DNA from: Archangium gephyra | GTDB taxonomy: Bacteria; Myxococcota; Myxococcia; Myxococcales; Myxococcaceae | DNA: 64,000 nt | Assembly (NCBI RefSeq): GCF_001027285.1 | Contig: NZ_CP011509.1 | Location: 3,604,501-3,668,500, forward strand | Direction: 5' to 3' | Part shown: positions 9,220 through 18,590 of the stretch, one piece after another | How positions within the stretch are numbered: the first letter of the stretch is position 1 | How the letters are laid out: each line of letters opens with the position of its first letter | Position numbers and translations under genes: made by a program | Notes under the pieces: generated by a model | The model's database searches: none | Seen by the model: the letters and a program-made list of their open reading frames with translations, nothing else | What the model was told of the DNA's origin: nothing

Positions 9220-10580
9220 TCAGCTGCGGTAGTCCGCGTTCTCGCTGATGTACTCGTGGCTGCGGTCCGCGCCGAGCACCGTGCAGGCTCCCGGGCCGCC
9301 GCCGAGGTCCACGTCGATCTCCACCGAGCGCTCGTGCGGAGGGAACGTCACCTGCGGGCGGAAGGTGAGCCCGTCCGCGGGGGCACGCTCGTGTAGAGCT
9401 CGGCGCCCTTCATGTGCGCCACCAGGGCCTTCTCCGCCTCGTTGTCGAGCCGGAAGGCACCGTGCTCCATGATGACGCGGCCGCCCATGCGCAGCGTGCA
9501 GCGCGAGAGGTCCACCTCCGGGTGGTGCGCGCCCACGTACTTGCCGATCGCCGCCACCAGCCGGCCCACGTTGGGGTCATTCCCGTTCACCGCGCACTGG
9601 AACAGCGGCGAGTTCACCACCGACTTGCCGATGCCCCGGGCCACGTCCTCGCCCGGCGCGCCGTGCACGCGCACGCGCATGACGTGGTGCACGCCCTCGC
9701 CGTTGCGCACGATGTCCTCGGCCAGGTCGGCGCACACCTGCTCCAGTGCGGCCTCGAACTCCTTCAGGCTGGGGCAGGGCACCTTGCGCGACGACAGCAG
9801 CGCCACCGTGTCCGACGTGCTCGTGTCGCTGTCCACGCTGATGCAGCCGAACGTCCTCGCGGACACCGAGCGCAGCGCCGCGCGCAGGGCCTCGCGCGGT
9901 ACGTCCACGTCCGTCATGAGGAAGACGAGCATGGTGGCCAGGTTGGGCTCGATCATCCCCGCGCCCTTGGCGATGCCCACGATGCTCCCGCTGCCCACCT
10001 GGGCGCGGCGGACCTTGGCGTACAGGTCCGTCGTCATGATGCCCTCGGCGGCGGGCAGCACCGAGCCACCGGCGAGCGTCGAGACGGCCTGGGGCACCGC
10101 CTCCACCATGGCGTCCACCGGCAGCCGCCAGCCGATGACGCCCGTCGAGCAGGGCAGCACCTGCGAGGCACTCAGCCCCAGCCCGCCGGCCACGGCCGCG
10201 CACAGCCGCTCGGAGGCCTCGACGCCTCCGGGCGCGCACACGTTGCTCACCTTGTTGTTCACCACCACCGCGCCCAGCGTGGGCTCCTCCAGCCGCTTGC
10301 GGCCGAGGACCACCGGCGCGCCCGGGAAGGCGTTCTTCGTGAACACCGCCGCGAAGGCCGGTGTCGGCTCGTCGAGCACCACCAGCGTGAGGTTCATCTT
10401 CGCCGGCTTGGCCACCTCGGCGGGCATGAACTCGAAGCGCGTGCGGCCGACGCGGAAGCCGCGGGGCAGGGCGGACTGCTGCTCCAGCCAGCTCCGGTGG
10501 GCCTCGGCGGACGGGAAGGTCAGGTGCGTGCTGGGAATGGCGGTACCTCGCTGCGAGGAGAAAGGGGCTTGGTGCCGCAA
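9220..10580 (-). CDS. argJ: Bifunctional ornithine acetyltransferase / N-acetylglutamate synthase, frameshifted near its 3' end
   Basis: ArgJ transfers the acetyl group from N-acetylornithine to glutamate in the cyclic arginine pathway. The family core is present: PAEGIMTTDL, and GAGMIEPNLATML, where the Thr is the autoprocessing site and later nucleophile. The uninterrupted frame would stop at 9348 after SVPPRTGSPSARR. The true C-terminus, with DLGGGPGACTVLGADRS and EYISENADYRS, lies in the next frame and ends at 9220. Adding one base to the five-G run at 9379-9383 restores it. The start is uncertain: the first usable codon is a TTG at 10580; the conserved LPRGFRVGR begins about 38 residues in. 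Confidence 0.88.
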
Positions 10581-10628
10581 TCCGGCGCGCGAATCAATGG
10601 AAGAGATGCCCGTCCGCCCTCTCCCCGG

Positions 10629-13019
10629 CTAGGGAGACGCCGGCCGGAGCTGTGCCGGGGGGATGATCTGCTTGCGCTGGCTGGGGCTCGACCAGTGCAG
10701 CCGCATGGTGGCGAGGCCCGTCTGCTCGAAGAACTCCAGCTGGAGGGCGTGGGCCCGGCCCGCCTGGAGCGTGACGGTGCCGCGGTTCTCGGTGGTGGAG
10801 TGGACCGTCCAGTTGTCGATGAGCAGCATGCCGTCCACCCAGAGCCGGACCCCGTCATTGGACTGGGTGTAGAAGGTGTACGTCTCCGAGTACAGGGGCA
10901 CCACGCTCCCCGTCCAGCGCACCGAGAAGGTGTTGAGGTCCACGGCCGGGTCCGGCGAGCCGCTCTCCCAGCGGAAGTCCACGGTGGGATCCACCCGCTC
11001 CAGCTTCAGCTCCTTGAAGTCGGCCGTGTCGAAGTACCGCGCCCGCAGGCCGTTGCCGGGGGCGCTCTCCTCCCGGAACACCGCCGTGTACCGCGAATCC
11101 ACCGTGGGCCGGACCTCCTGGCTCTCGCCCCCGCCGTGGCTCCAGCGCTCGAAGACGTACGTCTTCCCGTCCTTCTCCTGGGGCGAGACGGCCCCGAGGG
11201 CGCGCACCACGCCCGCCACCGTCTCCACCTCCAGCGGCGTCGGCTGGGGTTGTCCGTCGAGCGTCACCCTCAACCCCGCGGGCTCGGTGTCCATCCGCAG
11301 CTTCACCTTCCGGGGCCGCACGTCCCGGAAGAGCTCGTGGACGGCTCCGCTGGAGTCCTCCACCCGCAGGTGGATGCGGTACCACACGTTGGCGGCCGTC
11401 TCGCCCCGCTCTGGCACGGTGAACCGCCCGCTCCTCGCCCCGCGCGTGGCCGGCACGAAGGGGTGCAGGTGCTCGTCATGGTGGAAGTCCACGCTCCAGG
11501 TGAAGGCACTGTCCGGCAGCGTCCCGTCCTCGGCGTCCGTGCCCCGGCCCTCGTAGGTGATGACGTCCCCCGCGCTGTAGAGCGCCCCGTCCACGGGCAG
11601 CAGGAGGGTGGCGACGGGCGCGGTGTTGCTCCTCACGGTGAGGGTGACCTCGTTGCTCAGCACCGAGCCGTAGTCGTTGGACACCCGCACCCGGAAGCGG
11701 GCCCCCGAGTCCGACAGCTTCACCGGCGGCAGCGTGAGGCTCGGGGACGTCTGCCCCGCGAGCTCGGTGTCATTTCGCAGCCACTGGTAGCGCAGCGTCG
11801 GAGTCCCCGAGGCGCCCACCGTGAAGGTGGCGGGCTGGCCGGGCGCCACCGTGAGGCTCGCGGGTTGGCTCGTGAGGGTGGGGGCCTCGTTGGAGGCCGT
11901 GTAGCGGATGCGGCGCACCGAGTCGTCCGCGCGGTCCAGGTAGTAGAGGCTGCCGTCCGGCCCCACGTCGAGGTCCACGGGTGCATCCAGGCCCGTGGCG
12001 AAGACGGCGACGGCGCCATCCTTCGGGTCATACGTGCGGATCCACCCGTTGCAGTAGTCGGAGAAGAAGTAGCGCCCCGTGTACTCCGTGGGGAACTGGC
12101 GCTGGGCCGGGTTGTAGAAGACGCCCGCGGTGATGGCGCAGCCGCCGCTGGTGCCCGAGCCGTGCCGGTAGGCGAACAGCGGGGTGCGGAAGCGCGAGTC
12201 CGTCGTGGGGCCCTCGGTGTCCGGCCAGCCGTAGTGGGCTCCGGCGAGGCCCTCGTTGATCTCCTCCCAGTCACCGGCGCCCACGTCGTTGATGAAGAGG
12301 CGGCCGGTGCCCGGCTGCACGGCGAGGCTGTACGGGTTGCGCAGGCCGATGGCCCAGATGGCCCGGTAGCTGCCCGTGGTGCGCGTGTAGAAGGGGTTGT
12401 CCGTGGGAACGGTGCCGTCCTTCTCCAGCCGCAGCACCTTGCCCAGCAACGAGTCGAGCCTCGGCGCCCGGTCCGAGCGCGTGTTCTCCCCCACGGCCAC
12501 GAAGAGCTTGCCGCCGGGCCCGAAGTGCAGGGCCCCCCCATTGTGGTTGGAGGCCCCCAGCGGCTCGAGCTCGAACAGGATGCGCTCGCTGCCGGGCACG
12601 GCCAGGTTGCCGTTGGCGGTGAAGCGGCTGACGCGGTTGTGCACCTGGGGCGTGGTGGCCGTGTAATAGACGTACACGTACGGCTGGCGGGGGAAGTCTG
12701 GATCCAACGCCACGCCGAGCAGGCCCCGCTCGCCGCTGTCATCCGTGTCCACCGTCAGGAAGGGCGCGCTCAGCAGCTTCCCGTCCTGGATGAGCCGGAG
12801 CCGGCCGTCCTGCTCGCAGACGAAGATGCGCCCATCCGGGGCGATGGTCATGGAGGTCGCCGTGTCGAGCCCCTCCGTGACGAGCGTGTCCGTGAAGCGG
12901 GTGGGCACCGCCGCCGCCTCCGCTCGTTGCCGCGGGGGGCTGCCGGGGGGCTGCTCCACCTCCGTACAGCCCCACAGCAGGAGAAGGCAGGCGAGAGCCC
13001 GAAGAGCCTCGAGACGCAT
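10629..13019 (-). CDS. Lipoprotein sugar dehydrogenase (PQQ-type beta-propeller) with Ig-like and PA14 modules
   Basis: 796 residues. Signal peptide with lipobox LLLLWGC (Cys18). Residues ~40-370 are a glucose/sorbosone dehydrogenase-type beta-propeller: TATSMTIAPDGRIFVCEQ, NHNGGALHFGPGGKL, GLRNPYSLAV, HYGWPD. Then comes an Ig-like domain (~375-465), a Kelch/PKD-like segment (~470-560), a short PEGA-like piece, and a C-terminal PA14 module (~675-790: NGLRARYFD, VRWTGSV, SNDGVRLWVDG). The PA14 and Ig modules suggest carbohydrate or cell-surface binding, so the enzyme probably oxidises sugars outside the cytoplasmic membrane. PQQ dependence is a family inference. It stands alone between argJ and a small toxin-like gene. 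Confidence 0.85.
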   Translation of the reverse strand: MRLEALRALACLLLLWGCTEVEQPPGSPPRQRAEAAAVPTRFTDTLVTEGLDTATSMTIAPDGRIFVCEQDGRLRLIQDGKLLSAPFLTVDTDDSGERGLLGVALDPDFPRQPYVYVYYTATTPQVHNRVSRFTANGNLAVPGSERILFELEPLGASNHNGGALHFGPGGKLFVAVGENTRSDRAPRLDSLLGKVLRLEKDGTVPTDNPFYTRTTGSYRAIWAIGLRNPYSLAVQPGTGRLFINDVGAGDWEEINEGLAGAHYGWPDTEGPTTDSRFRTPLFAYRHGSGTSGGCAITAGVFYNPAQRQFPTEYTGRYFFSDYCNGWIRTYDPKDGAVAVFATGLDAPVDLDVGPDGSLYYLDRADDSVRRIRYTASNEAPTLTSQPASLTVAPGQPATFTVGASGTPTLRYQWLRNDTELAGQTSPSLTLPPVKLSDSGARFRVRVSNDYGSVLSNEVTLTVRSNTAPVATLLLPVDGALYSAGDVITYEGRGTDAEDGTLPDSAFTWSVDFHHDEHLHPFVPATRGARSGRFTVPERGETAANVWYRIHLRVEDSSGAVHELFRDVRPRKVKLRMDTEPAGLRVTLDGQPQPTPLEVETVAGVVRALGAVSPQEKDGKTYVFERWSHGGGESQEVRPTVDSRYTAVFREESAPGNGLRARYFDTADFKELKLERVDPTVDFRWESGSPDPAVDLNTFSVRWTGSVVPLYSETYTFYTQSNDGVRLWVDGMLLIDNWTVHSTTENRGTVTLQAGRAHALQLEFFEQTGLATMRLHWSSPSQRKQIIPPAQLRPASP

Positions 13020-13412
13020 GGCGCACGCTCCAGTCGGATGGGGAGGACCGGCCGCCTCCCGTGGAATGCGGCGCGAAGCTGTAGCGGGTGCTTCCCCTCC
13101 GCTCAGGAGGACACGTGAGAAGCGGTTGCCCGTACGTCCGCTGCTGGATGTTGCGCGAGGCGAGTGCGCTTCATCCGGCAGGTGCCCCGGTCCACGGGGG
13201 GGTGGGTGTCACGTCCCTTCCGGGAGGGCTTCACCCTCGGTGTAGGCCACGCACGCTCCGAGGAGAACGGAAACTTCTTTTGTCCACCGCCTGGAGCCAG
13301 GACTGTTCACCCGTGAACCCCACCCTCGGAAGCGCTGGACTTGGGGAAGAAGTGGACTGGCCTTGTTTGTGCTCAAATAATATAGGAGAGCGGTTCAACA
13401 GGCTCGCGCACC
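13020..13412. other. Intergenic region, ~390 bp
   Basis: Lies between two divergently oriented genes. I find no convincing coding frame. Its right end turns AT-rich (13363-13386), which is exceptional in this window and fits the promoter described next. Confidence 0.6.
13353..13381 (+). promoter_or_regulatory. Possible sigma-70-type promoter of the RelE-like gene
   Basis: TGGACT (13353-13358) is followed after 17 bases by AATAAT (13376-13381), matching four and five of six consensus bases. It would start transcription near 13388, about 25 bases before the GTG of the next gene. Read by eye only. Confidence 0.3.
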
Positions 13413-13688
13413 GTGTACACCGTCGAAATCAGTCCACCCGCGTGGAATCAGCTCGCTCACCTGTCCCTGGAGACGTACCGGCGCATCCGTGAGGAGCTGG
13501 ATGCTGTCGCCACGGCCCTGGGCGAGGGAGCGCCTCCGGGCCTTACCGGTACGGTGAAGGTGTCCGGGCACCCGGTCTCCGCCCCCTCGGTGGTGGTGGA
13601 TGATGCGATCGCGATCTACGACGTGGACCACGAGCACCAGCGCGTCCTGCTGCTCGAGGTGGCGCGCCGGCTCCCGAGGGAGCTCTAG
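13413..13688 (+). CDS. RelE/ParE-fold small protein, possible orphan toxin
   Basis: 91 residues beginning with GTG. The pattern YTVEISPPAWNQL, a central helix TYRRIREELD, then AIYDVDHEHQRVLLLEV follows the beta-alpha-beta layout of RelE/ParE toxins, in which the C-terminal strands carry basic catalytic residues (here ARRLPREL). RelE-type toxins cut mRNA on the ribosome; ParE types act on gyrase. No antitoxin frame is visible on either side, which is unusual for the family, so toxin function is uncertain. No clear ribosome-binding site; TAGGAGAG at 13382 is too far from the GTG. Confidence 0.6.
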   Translation: MYTVEISPPAWNQLAHLSLETYRRIREELDAVATALGEGAPPGLTGTVKVSGHPVSAPSVVVDDAIAIYDVDHEHQRVLLLEVARRLPREL

Positions 13689-13793
13689 CGAGGCCTCTCG
13701 CGCCAGGTGGACCGGCCGCGGGGCGGACGGGCAGGCGAGGTATGGACCGGTGGGCCGGGCTTCCGTGTCTCGGGACGCCCACATTTTCCGGAC

Positions 13794-16247
13794 ATGGCGA
13801 CGCACGAGCCAGCGGCCGAGGCGGGGGGGCGGCTCCGCCTCTGTGACTTCATCCGGGAGCACCGTACGCTGATCCTCGAGGAGTGGGAGCGTGCGGCGCG
13901 AGTCCTGCCCGAGGCGCGGCGGCTGTCGCATCCTCGGCTGTTGGACCATCTGCCGCCCCTGCTGGAGCGGATGGCGGACCGGGTGGAGTCGGTGCACACC
14001 GGCGTGCCGGGCTCGCTGGAGGAGTGGCCGGAGATCCACGCGCTGCAGCGGCTGGACGTGGGGTTTGGCCTGGAGCAGGTGACCCACGAGTACTCGCTGC
14101 TGCGCACCTGCATCCTGCGGCTCTACGGCCAGCACCTGGGGCACGAGGGCGGACGGGACACGCAGACACTGCTGCGGGAGATCGCCTGCCTCGACGAGAC
14201 CTTCGACGAGGCGGTGACGACGGCGGTGTCCCGGTACTCGAGGGCCCGCGAGCGGACGCTGGTGGCGCTCGACCGCATCTCCGAGGCGGCGCTCGGCACG
14301 GAGGACCTGGACACCTTCCTGGAGCGGCTGTTGCGCGGGGTGCTGGAGACGACCGAGTCGGTGGACTCCGTCACGTTGTTGCTGCGCGAGGGGGAGGTGC
14401 TCCGGGCACGTGCCTCGGTGGGCCTGGAGGAGCTGGTGTCCGGGGGCTTCAGCGTGCGGGTGGGTGAGGGCTTCTCCGGGAAGATCGCCGCCGAGCGGCG
14501 CCCGTTGGAGTTGCGCTCGGCGGCGGCGGATCCGCTGGTGAGGAGCGAGGTGCTGCGGCGGCGGGGCACGCGGGCCCTCTATGGGGTGCCGCTCTTCGCC
14601 GGGGACGAGCTCATCGGCGTGGCGCACATGGGCAGCATCACCGCCTTCGAGTTCTCCAACGAGGACAAGCTCCTCTTCCGGGCGATGGTGAGCCGGGCCT
14701 CGGCGCTGCTGGTGCAGACGCGGCTGGCCACCCGCGAGCGCGAGGCACGCGAGGCGGTGCGCACGCACGAGGAGCTGCTGCGCCTGGTCATCGAGCAGAG
14801 CGGGGACGCCATCATCGTGACGGACGAGCGGGGCGTGCTGCGTGTCTTCAACGCGGAGGCCGAGCGCCAGCACGGCGTCACCCGCCAGCAGGTGGCGGCG
14901 CCCGAGTGGACGGCGACCTACGGGCTGCTGGACCTGGAGGAGCGGCCCATGAAGCTGGAGGCGACGCCGCTGTACCGGGCCCTCCATGGCGAGCCGGTGA
15001 CGGATGCGCGCTGGAAGGTGCGGCGCCCGGATGGCTCGGTGCGCATCCTCAGCGGCACCGCCTCGCCCATGCTCCATCCGGATGGGACCCCGGCCGGCGC
15101 GGTGCTCTCCGCCCGGGACGAGACGGAGCGGTTGCGGCGCGAGGCGGAGCAGGCCGAGACGCTCGCGCTGCTGGACTCGCTGCTGTCCACGGCGCCCATC
15201 GGCCTGGCCTTCGTGGACCGGGAGCTGCGCTATGTGCGCGTCAACCGCATGCTCGCGGACATGAATGGCAAGCCCCTGGAGGAGATGCTGGGGCACACCG
15301 TGCGCGAGGTGCTCCCCGCCGGGTCCAGCGCCTCCCTGGAGCCCCTGCTGCGCCAGGTGTTCGAGACGGGAGCGCCCCTGCGGGAGCGGGAGGTGGCCAT
15401 CGCCACGGCGGCCGACGAGGGCCGTGTGCACCACTACCTGCTGAGCATCTACCCGGTGCGCGACGGCCGGGGCACGGTGCGCTGGGTGGGCACGGTGGTG
15501 GTGGACATCACCGAGCGCCAGCGCACCGAGGAGGAGCTGCGCCGGGCCGCGGAGTTCCGCGAGCGCTTCCTGGGCATCGTCTCGCATGATCTGCGCAACC
15601 CGCTCAACGCCATCGTCCTGTCGGCCAACGCGTTGATGCGCGCGGAGGACCTGGCGCCCCGCCACCTCAAGCCCGTGCGCCGCATCATCACCAGCGCCGA
15701 GCGCATGGGCCGGATGATTGGCGAGCTGCTGGACTTCACGCGCGGGCGGCTGGGCGGTGGCATTCCCGTCTCCCCCCAGCACCTCAACCTGCGCCACCTG
15801 GTGCGGCATGTGATGGAGGAGCTGGAGGCGGCCCACCCCGGGCGCGAGCTGCGGCTCGAGGGCGAGGGGAACTTCCAGGGGGAGTGGGATCCGGACCGGC
15901 TCTCGCAGGTGATTGGGAACCTGGGCAAGAACGCGCTCGACTACAGCCCCGAGGGGACGCCCGTGCGCCTGCGGCTGCGCGACGAGGGGGAGAGCGTCGT
16001 CCTGGAGGTGAACAACGCGGGCCCGCCCATTCCAGCCGAGCTGCTGCCCACCATCTTCGAGCCCTTCCGGCGGCTCGCGCGGGACAGCCCGCACCCGGCC
16101 TCGGGGCTGGGGCTGGGCCTCTACATCGTGGAGCAGATCGTCCGGGGCCACGGAGGCACCCTCTCGGTGCGCTCCACGCAGGAGGAGGGCACCACCTTCA
16201 CGGTGCGGCTGCCCCGGACTCGAGGCGGGCCTTCTCCCGCTCCATGA
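13794..16247 (+). CDS. RsbRD-GAF-PAS-PAS sensor histidine kinase
   Basis: About 817 residues, no membrane segments. Residues ~15-150 (CDFIREHRTLILEEWE to YSLLRTCIL) look like the RsbRD N-terminal non-heme globin-like sensor domain. Then a GAF domain (~165-310, GEGFSGKIA, GVPLFAGDELIGV), two PAS domains (~325-440 and ~455-560), HisKA with phospho-acceptor IVSHDLRNPL, and an HATPase domain (NLGKNALDYSP, GLGLGLYIV). ATG 13794 is chosen for domain fit; the frame is open to 13707. The last 50 bases overlap the convergent plsC gene, so the two ends are read on both strands. A stress or redox input is plausible from the GAF/RsbRD pair, but no ligand can be named. Confidence 0.87.
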   Translation: MATHEPAAEAGGRLRLCDFIREHRTLILEEWERAARVLPEARRLSHPRLLDHLPPLLERMADRVESVHTGVPGSLEEWPEIHALQRLDVGFGLEQVTHEYSLLRTCILRLYGQHLGHEGGRDTQTLLREIACLDETFDEAVTTAVSRYSRARERTLVALDRISEAALGTEDLDTFLERLLRGVLETTESVDSVTLLLREGEVLRARASVGLEELVSGGFSVRVGEGFSGKIAAERRPLELRSAAADPLVRSEVLRRRGTRALYGVPLFAGDELIGVAHMGSITAFEFSNEDKLLFRAMVSRASALLVQTRLATREREAREAVRTHEELLRLVIEQSGDAIIVTDERGVLRVFNAEAERQHGVTRQQVAAPEWTATYGLLDLEERPMKLEATPLYRALHGEPVTDARWKVRRPDGSVRILSGTASPMLHPDGTPAGAVLSARDETERLRREAEQAETLALLDSLLSTAPIGLAFVDRELRYVRVNRMLADMNGKPLEEMLGHTVREVLPAGSSASLEPLLRQVFETGAPLREREVAIATAADEGRVHHYLLSIYPVRDGRGTVRWVGTVVVDITERQRTEEELRRAAEFRERFLGIVSHDLRNPLNAIVLSANALMRAEDLAPRHLKPVRRIITSAERMGRMIGELLDFTRGRLGGGIPVSPQHLNLRHLVRHVMEELEAAHPGRELRLEGEGNFQGEWDPDRLSQVIGNLGKNALDYSPEGTPVRLRLRDEGESVVLEVNNAGPPIPAELLPTIFEPFRRLARDSPHPASGLGLGLYIVEQIVRGHGGTLSVRSTQEEGTTFTVRLPRTRGGPSPAP

Positions 16248-16938
16248 GGCCGTACACGTGGTCTCGCAGCGAGGCTGGGTCGGGGAAGGCGCGCGGATCC
16301 ACGGGCTCGAGGACGCTGACCTCGCAGTTGGCGCGGAAGCGGATGATGAGCCCGTGCTTGGGCAGGGTGTCGCCCGTGCCGGTGAGCACCATGGGGATGA
16401 GCGGGCAGCCCTTGGCGTGGGCCAGCCGGAAGGCGCCGTCCTTGAACGGCCGCATGGTGTTGTCCGGCGAGCGCGTGCCCTCGGGGAAGAGGAGCACCGG
16501 CACGCCCCGCTCCAGCCAGCGCTCACTCTGGGCCATCATCTTCGCGATGCTCTCCTTGTCCCCGCGCACCAGCGACACGTAGCGGTTGAGGTACATGTTC
16601 CAGCCGAGGAACGGGAGCCTGAAGTTGCTGGCCTTGGAGACCCACTTGAAGGGCCGGTAGAGGCCGAAGAGCACGAGGATGTCGCCCAGCGACTGGTGGT
16701 TGGACACCAGCACCGCGGGCCCGTGCCAGGGCAGACGCTCACGGCCCTGGATGCGCAGACGCCAGCCGGGATTCACCCAGAAGTAGAGCTGCGCCCAGCC
16801 ACAGGAGAACAGGTGCAGGACGAGGCCCTTGCGGTCGAAGGGCCACGTCACCAGGAAGAGGACGAGCGCCACGCAGAAGAGGACGGCGGAGCTCGCCACG
16901 AAGAAGGACCAGAAAAGCACCGAGTGGAGCCAGCGCAT
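16198..16938 (-). CDS. 1-acyl-sn-glycerol-3-phosphate acyltransferase (PlsC family)
   Basis: 246 residues. A long N-terminal hydrophobic segment (VLFWSFFVASSAVLFCVALV) anchors it to the inner membrane. NHQSLGD is the NHX4D catalytic motif and PEGTRS the glycerol-phosphate-binding motif; VSKASNFRLPFLGWNMYLN fits block III. Reaction: acylation of lysophosphatidate to phosphatidate. Its 3' end overlaps the histidine kinase gene by 50 bases. More than one PlsC is usual in these genomes, so I give no number to this one. Confidence 0.92.
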   Translation of the reverse strand: MRWLHSVLFWSFFVASSAVLFCVALVLFLVTWPFDRKGLVLHLFSCGWAQLYFWVNPGWRLRIQGRERLPWHGPAVLVSNHQSLGDILVLFGLYRPFKWVSKASNFRLPFLGWNMYLNRYVSLVRGDKESIAKMMAQSERWLERGVPVLLFPEGTRSPDNTMRPFKDGAFRLAHAKGCPLIPMVLTGTGDTLPKHGLIIRFRANCEVSVLEPVDPRAFPDPASLRDHVYGLMEREKARLESGAAAP

Positions 16939-17031
16939 GTCGCTCCATCATCGCACGGTGGGTGAAGAAAGGACGACTCGCGGCGCAGGTCCCTTGGCAG
17001 GCGGTCCGGGGTGGGGGACAAGCAGCCGCAC

Positions 17032-17889
17032 ATGGACATCGCGCTCATCACCTACTGGGGCCTGCCCGAGCTGACGGAGGACGACCGGCGGCTGCTCGAG
17101 CCGCTGCGCGCCCGGGGGCTGCGGCCCCACATCGTGCGGTGGGATGACCCGGACGAGGACTGGCGGGGCTACCGGCTCGTCCTGGTGCGCGCCACCTGGG
17201 ACTACTTCCTCAAGCCGGTGGAGTTCCTGGCGTGGCTGGAGCGGGTGTCCTCGCTCGTGGAGGTCCTCAACCCCCCGGACGTGCTGCGCTGGAACAGCCA
17301 CAAGTCCTACCTGCTGGAGCTGGCCGGGAAGGGCGTGCCCGTCACCCCCACGGCGCTGTGCCCCCGGGGCCGGGCGGCGTCGCTGCCAGCGCTGGTGGCG
17401 GAGCGGGGATGGGGGGCGGTGGTGGTGAAGCCCGCGGTGTCGGGAGGCGGCCGGCTCACCCGGCGCTTCGAGCCCGCGCGGCTCGCGGACGAGGGCCAGG
17501 CGCACCTGGAGACCGTGCTCGCCGAGGGGGATGCGCTGGTGCAGCCCTTCCTGCCCGCGCTGCACGAGGGCGGCGAGCGCTCCTACCTCTTCTTCGACGG
17601 AGTCTTCTCGCACGCGGTGGTGCGGCCGCGCACCATGGAGGCGGAGGGCGGCACCCTGCCGGATGGTGTGCCCATGGCACCGCGCGCCGAGGAGATGGCG
17701 CTCTCGGAGCGTGTGCTGGCCGCCATTCCCGGACGGACGCTCTATGCCCGGGTGGACGTGGCCACGGGGCCGGAGGGCACGCCGCTGCTGCAGGAGCTGG
17801 AGGTCATCGAGCCGCGGCTCTTCTTCGGCGCGTCCGAGGCCGCGCCGGGGCGTTTCGCGGAGGCCCTCGTGCGCCACCTCTCGCGCTGA
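17032..17889 (+). CDS. ATP-grasp protein of unknown substrate
   Basis: About 285 residues. The central part (VVVKPAVSGGG, then LVQPFLPALHEGGERSYLFFDGVF) and the C-terminal ELEVIEPRLFF carry the ATP-grasp nucleotide and Mg-binding pattern. It resembles glutathione-synthetase-like and DcsG-like ATP-grasp proteins, which join a carboxylate to an amine or similar nucleophile. No partner gene shows the substrate. Start at ATG 17032; GTG 17011 is an alternative seven codons upstream. Not related in position to the graspetide ligases 13 kb away. Confidence 0.8.
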   Translation: MDIALITYWGLPELTEDDRRLLEPLRARGLRPHIVRWDDPDEDWRGYRLVLVRATWDYFLKPVEFLAWLERVSSLVEVLNPPDVLRWNSHKSYLLELAGKGVPVTPTALCPRGRAASLPALVAERGWGAVVVKPAVSGGGRLTRRFEPARLADEGQAHLETVLAEGDALVQPFLPALHEGGERSYLFFDGVFSHAVVRPRTMEAEGGTLPDGVPMAPRAEEMALSERVLAAIPGRTLYARVDVATGPEGTPLLQELEVIEPRLFFGASEAAPGRFAEALVRHLSR

Positions 17890-17907
17890 GCCGGGTGGCG
17901 CGAGCCG

Positions 17908-18459
17908 TTACAGGGGCTTCTGGCCGGCGACGGCCGGCGTGCTGGGGAGGGCGGGAGTGGCGGGCGTCTCCTCCTCGACCGGGAGCTCGTACTCGAGCGG
18001 GGCGGGGGAGATGGCCATGTCCTGCGTGACGACCCAGGAGTTGAAGCGCTTCTTGGAGACCTCGATGAGCTTGCCGTCCTCGTAGCAGACGACGTGCAGA
18101 ATGAAGGAGGGCTCCTTGATGGTGGGGCGCCCGTACTGGTAGCACTCCTGGTTGCCGCGGCGCTCCTTGCTGGTGGGCTGGCCGAGGATGCCGGAGACCT
18201 CCTGCGGCGACATGCCCTTGTTCACCTGCCGCAGGCCCCAGGCCGTGTCGATGCGGAAGGGGGTGGCCTCGGGCTGCAAGGACACGAACCACTTGCCGAC
18301 CAGGAAGAGGAACAGCGCCGCGGCGGGGTACAGCAACAGCATGCGCTTGGAGCGGCGAGGCTGCTGCTTCGAATAGGCGCTGAAGAAGCCCTCGCCCTGG
18401 GCCACGCCCGTCCCATCCGCCCCGGTCTGCTGGTGCTCTTGGCTCACACCCCGAGACAT
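17908..18459 (-). CDS. Membrane-anchored protein with BamE/SmpA-like domain
   Basis: About 183 residues. A basic stretch (PRRSKR) leads into one membrane helix (LLLYPAAALFLFLVGKWF), so the C-terminal ~110 residues lie in the periplasm. There, NKGMSPQEVSGILGQPTSKER is the helix-turn pattern of BamE/SmpA-like domains, with strands ECYQYG and LHVVCYEDGKL behind it. Function not known; the likeness is at fold level only. The GTG at 18492 is an alternative start. Confidence 0.72.
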   Translation of the reverse strand: MSRGVSQEHQQTGADGTGVAQGEGFFSAYSKQQPRRSKRMLLLYPAAALFLFLVGKWFVSLQPEATPFRIDTAWGLRQVNKGMSPQEVSGILGQPTSKERRGNQECYQYGRPTIKEPSFILHVVCYEDGKLIEVSKKRFNSWVVTQDMAISPAPLEYELPVEEETPATPALPSTPAVAGQKPL

Positions 18460-18590
18460 GCCCCGTGTGGGGGAGAGATGCAAGAAGCTCACGCCACGGC
18501 GGGAGAGCGAGGGAGCAGGGGAGCGAACAGTCCCCGCCCGGGTGAAACCGCTTCCCCACCAGGCGGGCAGCTGTGCTCTGGTGGACAGCC

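Noticed and set aside
9414-13118. Open frame of about 1230 codons on the plus strand
   Set aside because: It is the shadow of argJ and the sugar dehydrogenase, both recognised by motifs on the minus strand.
13395-16526. Open frame of about 1040 codons on the minus strand
   Set aside because: Shadow of the RsbRD-GAF-PAS kinase; only the plsC frame at 16,198-16,938 is real on this strand.
17032-17889. Third graspetide ligase
   Set aside because: ATP-grasp fold, but it lacks the MvdC/MvdD N-terminal signatures and lies 12 kb from the precursor.
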